From assembly GCF_004745635.1 (NCBI RefSeq), contig NZ_SRLB01000025.1, positions 26,045 through 90,044 on the forward strand: a DNA stretch of 64,000 nt. Direction: 5' to 3'. Of this stretch, positions 27,302 to 36,904 are shown in pieces. A program made the translations under genes and the position numbers. A model generated the notes under the pieces. The model saw only the letters and a list, made by a program, of their open reading frames with translations, was not told the origin of the DNA and did no database searches. This stretch comes from Methylobacterium nonmethylotrophicum. Lineage in GTDB: Bacteria > Pseudomonadota > Alphaproteobacteria > Rhizobiales > Beijerinckiaceae. Every line of letters begins with the position of its first letter. The stretch's first letter is position 1.

Positions 27302-28399
27302 ATGGATGTCGGCGTGTTCATCCCGATCGGCAACAACGGCTGGCTGATCTCGGAGGCGGCCCCTCAATACAAGCCGAGCTTTGCCCTCAACAAGGCGATC
27401 GTGCAGAAGGCGGAAGGCTACGGGCTCGATTTCGCCCTCTCGATGATCAAGCTGCACGGCTTCGGCGGCAAGACCGAGTTCTGGGACTACAACCTCGAAT
27501 CCTTCACGCTGATGTCGGGTCTCGCCGCGGTGACGGAGCGGATCAAGCTCTTCGCCTCGACCGCCGTGCTGACCCTGCCGCCGGCGCTGGTCGCCCGCAT
27601 GGCGACGACGATCGATTCGATCGCGCCGGGCCGCTTCGGGGTGAACATCGTCTCAGGGTGGCAGAAGGCGGAATATGCGCAGATGGGCCTGTGGCCCGGC
27701 GACGCATATTTCGGCTACCGCTACGACTACTCGACCGAGTACGTCCGGGTGATGAAGGAGCTGTGGGAGACCGGGTATTCCGACTTCCAGGGCGAGCATT
27801 TCCGGATGGAGGGCTGCATGATGAAGCCCGCGCCCTCCGGCCCGATCCCGATCGTCGCCGCCGGCCAGAGCGGGCGCGGCATGGAGTTCGCGGCGCAATA
27901 CGCCGACTACAACTTCGTCCTCGGCACCGGCCTCAACACCCCGACCGCCTGCGCGCCGACCTGCGCCCGGCTGATCGAGGCCAGTGCCAAGACCGGGCGC
28001 GACGTCGGCTCCTACGTGCTGATGATGGTGATCGCCGACGAGACCGACGCGGCGGCCGAAGAACGCTGGATGGCCTACCGCCAGGGCGCCGACGTCGCGG
28101 CGCTCGCCTGGATGCTCGATCAGAGCACGCAGGACAAGAACGCCTCGGCCGACTCGACCGCGACCTGGATGAACCTGCCGGAGGGGGCGGTGAACTTCAA
28201 CATGGGCACGCTGGTCGGCTCCTACGCCAAGGTGGCGCGGATGCTCGACGAGGCCGCGTCCGTGCCCGGGGTGAAGGGGATCATGCTGACCTTCGACGAC
28301 TTCCTCGAAGGCCTCGACGCCTTCGGCACCCGGATCCAGCCGCTGATGGCCTGCCGGCAGGATCGGCGGGATCGCGATACCCGGGAGATCGCCGCGTGA
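27302..28399 (+). CDS. rutA: Pyrimidine monooxygenase RutA
   Basis: RutA is a flavin-dependent luciferase-family monooxygenase that opens the uracil or thymine ring between N3 and C4 with FMN and oxygen. The protein starts MDVGVFIPIGNNGWLISEAA and shows the family's GKTEFWDYNLESFTLMSGLA, GVNIVSGWQKAEY and MEFAAQYADYNFVLGTG. At 365 residues it matches RutA. The ATG at 27302 is the natural start. The next gene, an amidase-signature enzyme, overlaps it by four bases. None of rutC-rutG is seen in the window. Confidence 0.93.
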   Translation: MDVGVFIPIGNNGWLISEAAPQYKPSFALNKAIVQKAEGYGLDFALSMIKLHGFGGKTEFWDYNLESFTLMSGLAAVTERIKLFASTAVLTLPPALVARMATTIDSIAPGRFGVNIVSGWQKAEYAQMGLWPGDAYFGYRYDYSTEYVRVMKELWETGYSDFQGEHFRMEGCMMKPAPSGPIPIVAAGQSGRGMEFAAQYADYNFVLGTGLNTPTACAPTCARLIEASAKTGRDVGSYVLMMVIADETDAAAEERWMAYRQGADVAALAWMLDQSTQDKNASADSTATWMNLPEGAVNFNMGTLVGSYAKVARMLDEAASVPGVKGIMLTFDDFLEGLDAFGTRIQPLMACRQDRRDRDTREIAA

Positions 28400-29976
28400 G
28401 CGTGTCCGACGCGCTCATCGCCCGCACCATCCTGGCCGGCACGGTGGCGGAGAGCGCGCCGGCCCGGGACCTGCCCTCGGCGTGGGAGCGCGACGCCCCC
28501 GAGCCGGCCCATGCCGAGCAATCCTTGCGGAACGCCGCGGCGGCGACGGGGGAGGCGGCACCGATCATGCCGCCCCTGCCGCCGGTCGAGGACGGGCCGC
28601 TGCATCGCCTCGGGATCGGCGCCCTCCAGGCCGCCTACGCGGCCGGGACGACCGATCCGGTCGCCGTCGTGGCGGCGCTGCGGGCGCGCATCGCCCGCCA
28701 CCCGTCCGGCCGCGACGCGGTGCTGGCGCCGGTGCCGGGAGCGGAGGCTGCGGCCGAGGACAGCACCCGGCGGATCCGCGAGGGGTTGGCCCGGCCCCTC
28801 GAAGGGGTGCCGTTCGGCATCAAGGACATCATTGACTGCGCCGGCGCCCCGGTGACCTGCGGCTCGCGCCTCACCGGCGACCGGATGGCCGAGGCCGACG
28901 CGACCGTGGTGGCGCGCCTGCGGGCGGCAGGCGCGATTCCGCTCGCCATGCTCGCCACCACCGAGTTCGCCTGCGGCTCGGCCCACAACCCGCGCTACGG
29001 CGCGGTGGCCAACCCGTGGAACCGGGCGCGCTGGACCGGCGGCTCCTCGACGGGATCGGGCGCGGCGCTCGCCGCCCGGCTGCTGCCGCTGGCGCTCGGC
29101 ACCGATACCGGCGGCTCGATCCGGGCGCCCTCGGCCTGGTGCGGCATCACCGGCCTCAAGCCGACCCGGGGGCTGGTGCCGCGCACCGGCGTCGCGCCCC
29201 TGTCCTGGACCCTCGACCATGTCGGCCCGATGGCGCGCTCGGCCGAGGACCTCGCCCGGGTGATGCCCTGGATCGCCGGCCCCGACGGCGCCGACCCCCA
29301 CGCCGCCGGGCGCTACGACGCCGCCCGGGCGCGGGGGCTCCCGGGCCTTCGGGTCGGCGTGCCGGAGGGCTGGTTCACCGAGATGCAGGACGCCGCCGTG
29401 CTCGCCGCCTGGCGGCAGATGCTGGGCGTGCTGGAGCGCGGCGGCGCCCGCCTGGTGCCGGTCGATCTCGGCCCGGTCGCGACCGCCCACCAGGACGGCT
29501 ACACCATCGTGATGGCGGAACTGGCCTCGCTCCAGGAGCCCGACCTCGACCGCGCCGCCGCCCTCGACCCCGGCACCCGCGCCCGGATGGACCAGGGCCG
29601 CCACTTCGCCGCCACCGACTACCTGCGCGCGCTGCGCCGCCGGCCCCTGGTGCTGCGCCAAGCGCTCGACGCTCTTTCGGACGTCGACGTGCTGGTGACC
29701 CCGGGCCTCGGCGGCGAGGCGGCCTCCCTCGACACCCTCACGGTCGAGGTCGACGGCGAATCCCACCCGCTCCAGGCGGTGCTGCCGCGCAACACGATGC
29801 TGTTCGACTATACGGGGCTTCCGGCCCTGATGCTGCCGACGGGGCGCGGCCGCACCGGGATGCCGGTGGCCGCACAGGTGGTGGGCAAGCCGTATGACGA
29901 CGCATTGTGCTTGGGCGTCGGGGCGGCGTTTCAGCGCGAGACGGGGCACCACCTTTCGGCGCCGCCGGAGGGTTGA
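28396..29976 (+). CDS. Amidase-signature hydrolase coupled to rutA
   Basis: A 526-residue member of the amidase signature family. The catalytic triad is visible: Lys in FGIKDIIDC, the cis-Ser in RWTGGSSTGSGAALAA, and the nucleophile Ser in GTDTGGSIRAPSAW. An N-terminal extension of about 70 residues is Ala/Pro-rich. The GTG start overlaps the RutA stop as GTGA. In known Rut pathways the RutA product (ureidoacrylate) is hydrolysed by RutB, an isochorismatase-like enzyme; this unrelated amidase could take that step or act on a later ureide such as allophanate. That role is inference from position. Confidence 0.9.
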   Translation: MSVSDALIARTILAGTVAESAPARDLPSAWERDAPEPAHAEQSLRNAAAATGEAAPIMPPLPPVEDGPLHRLGIGALQAAYAAGTTDPVAVVAALRARIARHPSGRDAVLAPVPGAEAAAEDSTRRIREGLARPLEGVPFGIKDIIDCAGAPVTCGSRLTGDRMAEADATVVARLRAAGAIPLAMLATTEFACGSAHNPRYGAVANPWNRARWTGGSSTGSGAALAARLLPLALGTDTGGSIRAPSAWCGITGLKPTRGLVPRTGVAPLSWTLDHVGPMARSAEDLARVMPWIAGPDGADPHAAGRYDAARARGLPGLRVGVPEGWFTEMQDAAVLAAWRQMLGVLERGGARLVPVDLGPVATAHQDGYTIVMAELASLQEPDLDRAAALDPGTRARMDQGRHFAATDYLRALRRRPLVLRQALDALSDVDVLVTPGLGGEAASLDTLTVEVDGESHPLQAVLPRNTMLFDYTGLPALMLPTGRGRTGMPVAAQVVGKPYDDALCLGVGAAFQRETGHHLSAPPEG

Positions 29977-30040
29977 TCGGGCCCTGAATCGGCGGCGTCG
30001 CGGACGGTCCCGACGCGATCTGTCGCGACCGAAAAGCCTC

Positions 30041-30090
30041 CCTCCGCGTCATCCCGGGGCCGCGAAGCGGAGCCCGGGATGACGCGGAGG
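30041..30090. repeat. GC-rich palindromic intergenic repeat
   Basis: Arms of 18 bp, CCTCCGCGTCATCCCGGG at 30041-30058 and its complement at 30073-30090, flank a loop with its own CCGC-GAA-GCGG stem. It lies between convergent genes (amidase and tamB). Palindromes of the type GTCATCCCGGG...CCCGGGATGAC are widespread in alphaproteobacterial intergenic DNA. It may end transcription from both sides. Confidence 0.7.
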
Positions 30091-30154
30091 GTGGAGACGA
30101 GGGAGAGAACGCAACGACCCTTCGAGGCGGCGCCCGCGACCCGCGCGAGCGCCC

Positions 30155-33100
30155 TCAATACTCCCACTCCGCCCCCACCCCCACGGCCGTCCGCCCGTTC
30201 GCCCCGGCCTCGCCCTGCACCTTGATCCGCCCGGTCACGTCGTAGGTGATGGTCGCCGCGCTGTCCTCCGGCCGCGCGCCGGCGCGCACGCCGACATTGA
30301 CCCGCTCGCCGAGCGCCCGCGACAGGCCGACCGCGGCGCCGCCCTTCGATCCGGCCTGGATGTCGAGGCTGTCGAGGCCGAGGCCCTTGCGGGCGCTCTC
30401 GAACACGTCGGGTCCGCCGGCGCCGCCCGAGAGCTGGGCCACCGCCTGCGCCAGCTGCAGCGCCTGGAACGGGGAGAGGCCGCCGGAGGCCTTCTTGAAC
30501 AGGAGGCGCGACAGCACCTCGTCCTGCGGCAGCGGCGGCTCGGAGGAGAGGGCGAAGTCGGGCTGGTTGGCGGGGCCGGTGACGGCGATCTTGGCGGTGA
30601 CGTCGCCGGCCTGGGTCTGGGCCAGGAAATCGAGGTCCGGGGCCGTCAGGTCGCCCGCGAAGGTCAGGCGGCCGCGGCTGAAATCGAGCCGCTGGCTGAC
30701 GATCTGGATCCGGCCGCGGCGCATCGCGAAGGCGCCGTTCGCCACCGGCGCCGCCGAGGTGCCGGTGAGGCGTAAATTTCCGCCGAGCTCCGCGTCGATG
30801 CCGCGGCCGCGCACGGTGATCCGGCCCGGCGCATTCACGGCGACGTCGAGGGTGGCGAGGAAGGGCGCCTTGCCGCCGCGCCGGGCCGCCGCCTCGCGCT
30901 TCGCCCTCGCGGCGAGGCGGGCCCGGGTCTGGGGCGGCGCGTTGACGTGGCGGATGCCCGGCAGCGGCTGCACCGTGGCGGGCAGGCGGTCCGGCACCGC
31001 GACGTCGAGGGAGACGACGTCGACCTGGCCGCTCACCCGCGGGGTGCGGGCGAGCGGCCCGGTGAGCGACAGGTTGAGGCCGGTGACGAGCGTCATCAGC
31101 GGGCTCGCGACCAGCTCGGCCCGGTCGGCCCGGATCGTCAGGTTGCCCGGAAAGCCCGCAGCTGGCTCGACGGCGACGCGCCCTTGCGCCTGCAGGGTGC
31201 CGCCGTTGCGGGTGGCGGCGGTGAGGCGCTCGATCACCAGCGTGTCGCCGCGGCCGGTGACGCGGCCCTGGATGTCGGTGAGGCGCACGCCCTGGAGCGG
31301 GTCGGTGAAGCTGCCGCCGGTGAGCGTCGCCGCGCCCTCGACCCGCGGGGCCTGGAGCGTGCCGGCGACCCCGGCATCGAGGGCGACCCGGCCGGTCAGG
31401 CGCTGGCCGCCCGCCGCCAGCATCGTGTTGGCGAGCGCCGCGTCGAGGGTGCCGCGGGCGCGCAGGTCCATGGCGCCGCCGGCCTCGACCGGCAGCGTGC
31501 CCGAGAGGGCGAGCTGGAGCCCGCGTCCGGCCGTCACCGTGCCGTCGAGGCCGGCGCGGCCGTCGCCGATCCTTCCTGAGGCCTTCGCGTCGACCGGCGG
31601 CAGGCCGGCGGAGCGGGTCTCGGGCGTCACGAGGCGCGACAGGCTCAAGGAGTAGCGCCCCTCCGGGCTCTCGGCCGGGCCGGTCAGCACGGCCTCGCCG
31701 TCGAGGGTGCCGGACAGGCTGAGGCTCGGGGCGGCGATGCGGGCGAGCGACAGGGGCAGGCTCTTGAGCCCGAGCCGCAGGTCGAGCCGAGAGCCGAGCG
31801 TGCCGTCGAGGCTCGCCCGGCCCGAGCCGGCGGCGATGGCGAGCCCGGCGACCGTCACGCCGTGATCCGCGAAGGTGACCGTCGCCGGGCCGGCCAGCGC
31901 CAGCCGGTCCGCCCCGCGCACGGCGCTGAGTCGGGCGAGGTCGAGGCGCGGGTGGTCGGCCGGCACCAGCCGGGCGGCGCCGTCGAGGGCGAAGCCCCTG
32001 GCCCGGGCCTGGAGCGTGAGGTCGCTCCCGTCCGGCGCCGGCCTGGCATCGAGGCGGACGGCCTCGATCGTCTCGGAGCCGGTCACGACGCGGTCGGCGT
32101 TGAGCCGGCCCGAGACCCGCGGGCTCGCCCAGAGGTCGGTGCCGGCGAGGTCGGCGTCGAGGCGCGCCAGCGCGACGCCGGCGCCACGGATGCTCTCGCC
32201 GGTCGCCTGCAGCCGGGCATCCTGCCGGCCGCCGGCGCGGCTGAGGGTGATCGCCGCGTCGAGGCGGCCCTGGAGGCGGGTCAGCGCCAGGGCCGAGAGG
32301 TCGTCGAGGTCGCCGGCCTTGAGCGCCACCTCGCCCTCGGCGAGGCGCGCCGCCGGATCGACCGTCGCGCGGCCCGCGAGGCTGACCGAGCCGAGGCCGA
32401 AAGCGAGACGGTCGAGCACCCAGTCGGCGCCGCGCCGCGCGAGGTGGAGGTCGCCCGCGAGCGGCTTGCCGTCGACCCGGCCCGACAGGGCGAGGGTTCC
32501 GTCGAGGGCACCGGTGACGTCGGCGAGGGTGGCGCGGGCCGTGAGGTCCCGCAGGGGCCGGCCGAGGGCTTTTGCCTCGGGGGCGGCGAGCGTCACGGCG
32601 ACGTCCGGGCGTTCGAGGGAGCCGGTGAGGCGGGCGTCGAGCGCGGCCTTGCCGGCGAGGTCGGGATGGAGGGTGGCGAGGTCGGTGAGATCGACCCGGC
32701 CGGCCATGTCGGCCCTGGTCGCTGTGGCGCGCCCGTCGAGGGTCGCGGTCACGGCGGCGCCCGTCAGGCGCGCGGCCTGGACGGCGTAGCCGTCGGGGAG
32801 CCGGGTCAGGCGTCCGGCGAAGCGCGGGTCGCGGCCGAGGGTCCGGTCGAGGGCGGGGGTGCCGAGGAGGAGTTTTTCCGTGCTCGCCTCGACGTCGGCG
32901 GTGACGCCGGCCCGGCCGGGATCGCCCGAGAGCAGGGCCTTGACGGCGACGCGGCCGGAGAGCGGCCGGCCGGCGGCGAGCGAGAAGGCCGCGAGGTCGG
33001 GGAGATCCGCCTGCAGCGTGCCCGCCACCACGTCGCGGCCGATCCGGCCGGCATAGCGGGCGTTGGCGGTCGGCGCCTCGATCGTCACCGCGTCGAGGTC

Positions 33101-34468
33101 GGCGACGCCGTTCGGGTCGATGCGGCCGGCGAGGCGGAACGACGCCTTTGGCCCGATCGCCCGCCGCAGCGCCGGATCGGCGAGGTGGAGGCCGTCGACC
33201 TCGGCATTCGCGGCGAGGCGGAAGGATTGCCCTTCGGGGGCGCGCGGCAGCGGCTCGGCGACGAGGTCGGCGCTCGCCCGGCCGAGGCGGCTGCCCGCCG
33301 CCGAGAGGCCGGCGGCCCGCAGGGTACCGCGCAAAGCCGGCGCGTCGAGGGGGCCCTTCACGCTCGCGTCCAGCATCAGGGATTCGAGGGTCGACTCGCC
33401 GGCCCTGGTGACGCCGCCCTCGGTCGGCAGGGCGCGAGCCTGGAGCGTCAGGTCGGCATGGCGCGCCGCGTCGACCCCGCCGTTGAGCGCCAGGCGGGCG
33501 GTGCGGGAGGTGAGCTCGAACCGGTCGACCCGCACCGCGCCGTCGTCGACGAAGCGGAGCGACCCGTCGAGGCGGGTGGTGCCGGAGAAGACCGCCGCGA
33601 GCGGGCCGGGCATCAGGCCCTCGACCCGCGAGGCGAGATCGAGGCTCATGCGCCGCTCACGGCCGGCCCGGTCGATGCGGGCCTTGCCCTCGGCGCCGAT
33701 GCCCTCGCCGGCCCGGAAGTTCAGGGCGGCGTTCCAGGCATCGAGCGTGCCGCGCCCGTCGAGGTCGAGGGTGACCGGCGGCAGGCCGGGCAGGTTCATC
33801 AGCCGCGCCGCAAGCCCGCCGGCGGGCTCGTCATGGGCGAGCTTCAAGTCGAGCCGGGCGCTCTCCGGCGCGTAGGCGAGCGTGACCGTGACCGTGCCGG
33901 GCTTGTCGAGGCGGCGCAGGCCGATGCCGAGGTCGAGGCCCTCGCGCGGGTCGCCGAGGGTGGCCTGGCCGGCCCCGGCGATGCGGGCGGCCTCGCCGAT
34001 CACCGGTTGGCCGAGCGCCAGCTCGCTCAGCGCGAAGGCCTTGACCACCACCTTGACCGGTAGTTCCGGCAGCAGCGCCTCCTTGTCCTGCGACGGGGGG
34101 GCGGCGGAGGGCAGGGGCCGGCGCAGCACCTCGAGGCGGCCGACCTCGAGACGGTCGATCTCGAGGCGCCGGGACAGGAGCGCCGTGCGCCGCCAGATCA
34201 GCCGCGCCTTGTCGAGGCGCAGCCACACCCCGTCCCGGTCGGCGATAGCGACGTCGCGGATCGTGGCGTCGGAGGACAGCGCCCCGTCGACGGCACCGAT
34301 CGAGACCCGCGAGGTCGGGGTCGAGAGGGCGCGGGACAGGAGGTCGCCGAGGATCGTGGTCTCGCCCTCCGCCGCCTCTCCGGTGGCGGCGTGGCCGAGC
34401 CAGGCGAGGGCCAGAAGAGCGACCGCGATCGCGGCGGTAAGGAGGCGCGAGGCCCGCATCTGCATCAT
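30155..34468 (-). CDS. tamB: Translocation and assembly module protein TamB
   Basis: TamB is a very long inner-membrane-anchored periplasmic protein that bridges to TamA and helps outer-membrane protein insertion or phospholipid transport. The 1437-residue protein has one N-terminal membrane anchor (LLTAAIAVALLALAWLGHAA), then about 1,300 residues of repetitive beta-structure (AsmA-like stretches of the type LDGRATATRADMAGRVDLTD), and the conserved TamB C-terminal domain over roughly the last 350 residues (RGRIQIVSQRLDFSRGRLTF, LPQDEVLSRLLFKKASGGLS), ending EWEY. It starts directly after the tamA stop, confirming the pair. Confidence 0.95.
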   Translation of the reverse strand: MMQMRASRLLTAAIAVALLALAWLGHAATGEAAEGETTILGDLLSRALSTPTSRVSIGAVDGALSSDATIRDVAIADRDGVWLRLDKARLIWRRTALLSRRLEIDRLEVGRLEVLRRPLPSAAPPSQDKEALLPELPVKVVVKAFALSELALGQPVIGEAARIAGAGQATLGDPREGLDLGIGLRRLDKPGTVTVTLAYAPESARLDLKLAHDEPAGGLAARLMNLPGLPPVTLDLDGRGTLDAWNAALNFRAGEGIGAEGKARIDRAGRERRMSLDLASRVEGLMPGPLAAVFSGTTRLDGSLRFVDDGAVRVDRFELTSRTARLALNGGVDAARHADLTLQARALPTEGGVTRAGESTLESLMLDASVKGPLDAPALRGTLRAAGLSAAGSRLGRASADLVAEPLPRAPEGQSFRLAANAEVDGLHLADPALRRAIGPKASFRLAGRIDPNGVADLDAVTIEAPTANARYAGRIGRDVVAGTLQADLPDLAAFSLAAGRPLSGRVAVKALLSGDPGRAGVTADVEASTEKLLLGTPALDRTLGRDPRFAGRLTRLPDGYAVQAARLTGAAVTATLDGRATATRADMAGRVDLTDLATLHPDLAGKAALDARLTGSLERPDVAVTLAAPEAKALGRPLRDLTARATLADVTGALDGTLALSGRVDGKPLAGDLHLARRGADWVLDRLAFGLGSVSLAGRATVDPAARLAEGEVALKAGDLDDLSALALTRLQGRLDAAITLSRAGGRQDARLQATGESIRGAGVALARLDADLAGTDLWASPRVSGRLNADRVVTGSETIEAVRLDARPAPDGSDLTLQARARGFALDGAARLVPADHPRLDLARLSAVRGADRLALAGPATVTFADHGVTVAGLAIAAGSGRASLDGTLGSRLDLRLGLKSLPLSLARIAAPSLSLSGTLDGEAVLTGPAESPEGRYSLSLSRLVTPETRSAGLPPVDAKASGRIGDGRAGLDGTVTAGRGLQLALSGTLPVEAGGAMDLRARGTLDAALANTMLAAGGQRLTGRVALDAGVAGTLQAPRVEGAATLTGGSFTDPLQGVRLTDIQGRVTGRGDTLVIERLTAATRNGGTLQAQGRVAVEPAAGFPGNLTIRADRAELVASPLMTLVTGLNLSLTGPLARTPRVSGQVDVVSLDVAVPDRLPATVQPLPGIRHVNAPPQTRARLAARAKREAAARRGGKAPFLATLDVAVNAPGRITVRGRGIDAELGGNLRLTGTSAAPVANGAFAMRRGRIQIVSQRLDFSRGRLTFAGDLTAPDLDFLAQTQAGDVTAKIAVTGPANQPDFALSSEPPLPQDEVLSRLLFKKASGGLSPFQALQLAQAVAQLSGGAGGPDVFESARKGLGLDSLDIQAGSKGGAAVGLSRALGERVNVGVRAGARPEDSAATITYDVTGRIKVQGEAGANGRTAVGVGAEWEY

Positions 34469-36469
34469 TCAGAAGGCCTGACCGAGGCTGATGTAGAGGG
34501 CGACCGGCGGCTGCTTGAGCTGCTTGTCGGGGTTCAGCGGCACCGCAAGGTCGACCCGGATCGGGCCGATGCCGGTATAGTAGCGAAGGCCGAGGCCCGC
34601 CGCGACGCGGATGCGCTCGTCGAAATCGGGCAGCGTCCCGGCGAAGGCAGTGCCGGCATCGACGAAGGGCACGATGCCGATCGTGTCGGTGATCTTGATC
34701 CGGCCCTCGACCGAGCCTTCGAGCAGCGAGCGCCCGCCGATCGGCAGCTGGTAGGGGCCGATCGGCCCGACGGTGCGGTAGGAATAGCCGCGGATCGAGC
34801 CGCCGCCGCCGGCGAAGAAGCGCAAGGAGGCCGGGATGTCGGCCAGAGCCGCACCGCTGACCGAGCCGAAGCCGAGGCGGGCGGCGAGGATGTAGCGGCC
34901 CTCGTCGTCGAAGGCGTAGTAGGTCGAGCCTTGCGCCTTGGCGATCAGCAGGTCCGGGCTGTTGCCGAGGCCCGCATAGGGCGTGAGCGAGGCGGTGACG
35001 CGGACGCCCCGCGTCGGGTCGAGCAGGCTGTCGGTCGAATCGTAGGCGACGCCGGCGTTCAAGCCCAGCAACCCGTAATCGACCCGGCCGAGGGCGTCGC
35101 GGTCCGAGCCGGCGCGGCCGTCGATCCCGACCTGGGCCGAGAAGGCGTCGGCGAAGCGGTGGCGGATCGCGACCGTGCCGCCGGTGGCGTCGCTGAGATA
35201 GGATTGCTGCACCTCGCGGCCGATGAAGGCGCTGGCCAGGAGGTCGTTGCGGGTGCCGAACAGGGCGGGCTTGACGAAGGTGGCGGCGAGCCGCCCGCCG
35301 AGGCCGTTGGTCTCGATGCCGGCGAGCTTGCGGCGGCGGGCGTAATAGTCGGTGCCGAGGCCGAGATAGGACAGGTCGGCGTCGATCCGCAGGGTCTCAG
35401 CCCCGCCGAACAGGTTGCGGTCGGCCCAGTAGGCGCGCACGCCCGGCCCGTCGACGGTGGAATAGCGCGCCGAGACGCCGACGATGTGCGGCGCCCGCTC
35501 GGTGACGTCGACGAAGACCGGCAGGCCCCCGTCGGGATCGAGGGCCGTGCCCTCCCGCACCCGCACCCCGCCGAGCGCCTCGATGCGCGAGACCGAGCGG
35601 CGGATGTCGGACAAGGCCTGCGGCGAGTACGGATCGCCCGGCTCGGCGTAGATGAAGGAGCGCACCACCGCCGGATCGACGGCTTCGGTCCCCCGCACCG
35701 CGATGGCGCCGAGGGTCGCCTTCGGGCCCGGATCGACCGTGAAGGTCACGTCCATGGCCCGCGCCGCGTGGTCGACCACCGGATCGCGCCGCAGCACCTT
35801 GGCGAAGGGGTGGCCCTGCCGGCGAAAGACGTCGATCAGCGCCGCCTCGCGGGCGAGCACCGTGGCGGAGCGGGCCGGCGGATCGTCCTCGATCCGGGTG
35901 AGGCGGGCCGGCACGGCCTCGGGCGGGAAGGGCCGGCCGGCAGCGTCGAGGACCGCGATGCGCCGCAGGCGGTAGAGCGGGCCCTGATCGACGCTGATCC
36001 GCACCGCCACGAGCGTGCGGTTGCGGGCGGCCTCGGCGGCGCGCACGGCGCTGCGGGCGGCGGCGTCGCCCCCGAGCACCACGTCCTCGATGCGGAAGCT
36101 CAGCGTCCCGGCATAGTAGCCGAAGCCCCACAGGGCATCGACGAGGCGCGCCGCGTCGGCCTCGGCCCGGCGCAGCAGGCCCTCGCCGTCGGGCGGCGGG
36201 TCGTTGCGCAGGCGATAGAGGCTCGACGTGTCCTGGAGGGCGCGCAGCAGGTCCTCGTCCTCGACGCCCTGGAAGCGGACCGCGTAGGGCAGGGCGGCCG
36301 GGCTCGGGGCCGGCGGCGCCTCCTCGGAACCGAACAGGCCGAACAGGTCGAAGGCGCGGGCCGGCTCCGCCGCGCTCACGCCGAGCGCGAGGCCGAGCCC
36401 CAGAACCCTCCCGTATCCCGCTGACCAACGCGCCCTCGGCGCGCCGCGATAACCGACCCGATCCCGCAT
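34469..36469 (-). CDS. tamA: Translocation and assembly module outer-membrane protein TamA
   Basis: TamA is an Omp85-family outer-membrane barrel. The ATG at 36469 gives a basic leader and signal sequence (VLGLGLALGVSAAEPARA); an in-frame start at 36553 adds 28 unlikely residues. POTRA domains follow (for example PLYRLRRIAVLDAAGRPFPP and KATLGAIAVRGTEAVDPAVV). The barrel carries the Omp85 hallmark GGGGSIRGYSYRTVGP and ends VALYISLGQAF with a C-terminal Phe. It lies immediately upstream of tamB, with no spacing, as an operon. Confidence 0.94.
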   Translation of the reverse strand: MRDRVGYRGAPRARWSAGYGRVLGLGLALGVSAAEPARAFDLFGLFGSEEAPPAPSPAALPYAVRFQGVEDEDLLRALQDTSSLYRLRNDPPPDGEGLLRRAEADAARLVDALWGFGYYAGTLSFRIEDVVLGGDAAARSAVRAAEAARNRTLVAVRISVDQGPLYRLRRIAVLDAAGRPFPPEAVPARLTRIEDDPPARSATVLAREAALIDVFRRQGHPFAKVLRRDPVVDHAARAMDVTFTVDPGPKATLGAIAVRGTEAVDPAVVRSFIYAEPGDPYSPQALSDIRRSVSRIEALGGVRVREGTALDPDGGLPVFVDVTERAPHIVGVSARYSTVDGPGVRAYWADRNLFGGAETLRIDADLSYLGLGTDYYARRRKLAGIETNGLGGRLAATFVKPALFGTRNDLLASAFIGREVQQSYLSDATGGTVAIRHRFADAFSAQVGIDGRAGSDRDALGRVDYGLLGLNAGVAYDSTDSLLDPTRGVRVTASLTPYAGLGNSPDLLIAKAQGSTYYAFDDEGRYILAARLGFGSVSGAALADIPASLRFFAGGGGSIRGYSYRTVGPIGPYQLPIGGRSLLEGSVEGRIKITDTIGIVPFVDAGTAFAGTLPDFDERIRVAAGLGLRYYTGIGPIRVDLAVPLNPDKQLKQPPVALYISLGQAF

Positions 36470-36904
36470 GCCCCCCGGCCGTGCTGCAGGCCCCGCCCTG
36501 ACCGGACGGCGCCGAAAGAACCACTTCACGCCACCGGCGTGCCCGACACCCATTCAAGCGGGCCTTCGCGAGACGGGACCCTCACCCCCGAGACAGCGCT
36601 CCTCTAAGAGGTTTCTTCCGTAAGGGTCGAGGGAATTCGTGTCCAAACCGTGTCGGCCGGCCGGCCCGTTCCGGCGGCAAGCGAGAGCATAAGCCGGCGG
36701 ACGGGGAGGCGGAGACGGGCGTGCGGGCATGCGGGCATGCGGGCATGCCCTTCTGGTCCAGGGTGGCGCGCCAAGCCTCTGCGATCGGCGGATCCATGAT
36801 CGCGGCCCGCGGCGCGCGGTCGCGCCGACTGTCGGGCGGTCCGGCGCGTTGAGCGTGTCCATATTGTCCCCACTCTTATCCCCGTTTCCCACAGGGTCGT
36901 GCGC
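36470..36904. other. Gap upstream of tamA with a short tandem repeat
   Basis: No gene is convincing on either strand in these 435 bases. It should hold the tamA promoter and that of the divergent deacetylase gene. At 36723-36746 the octamer GCGGGCAT is repeated three times in tandem. A TTTCTTCCG-containing stretch near 36610 is the least GC-rich part. Confidence 0.4.
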
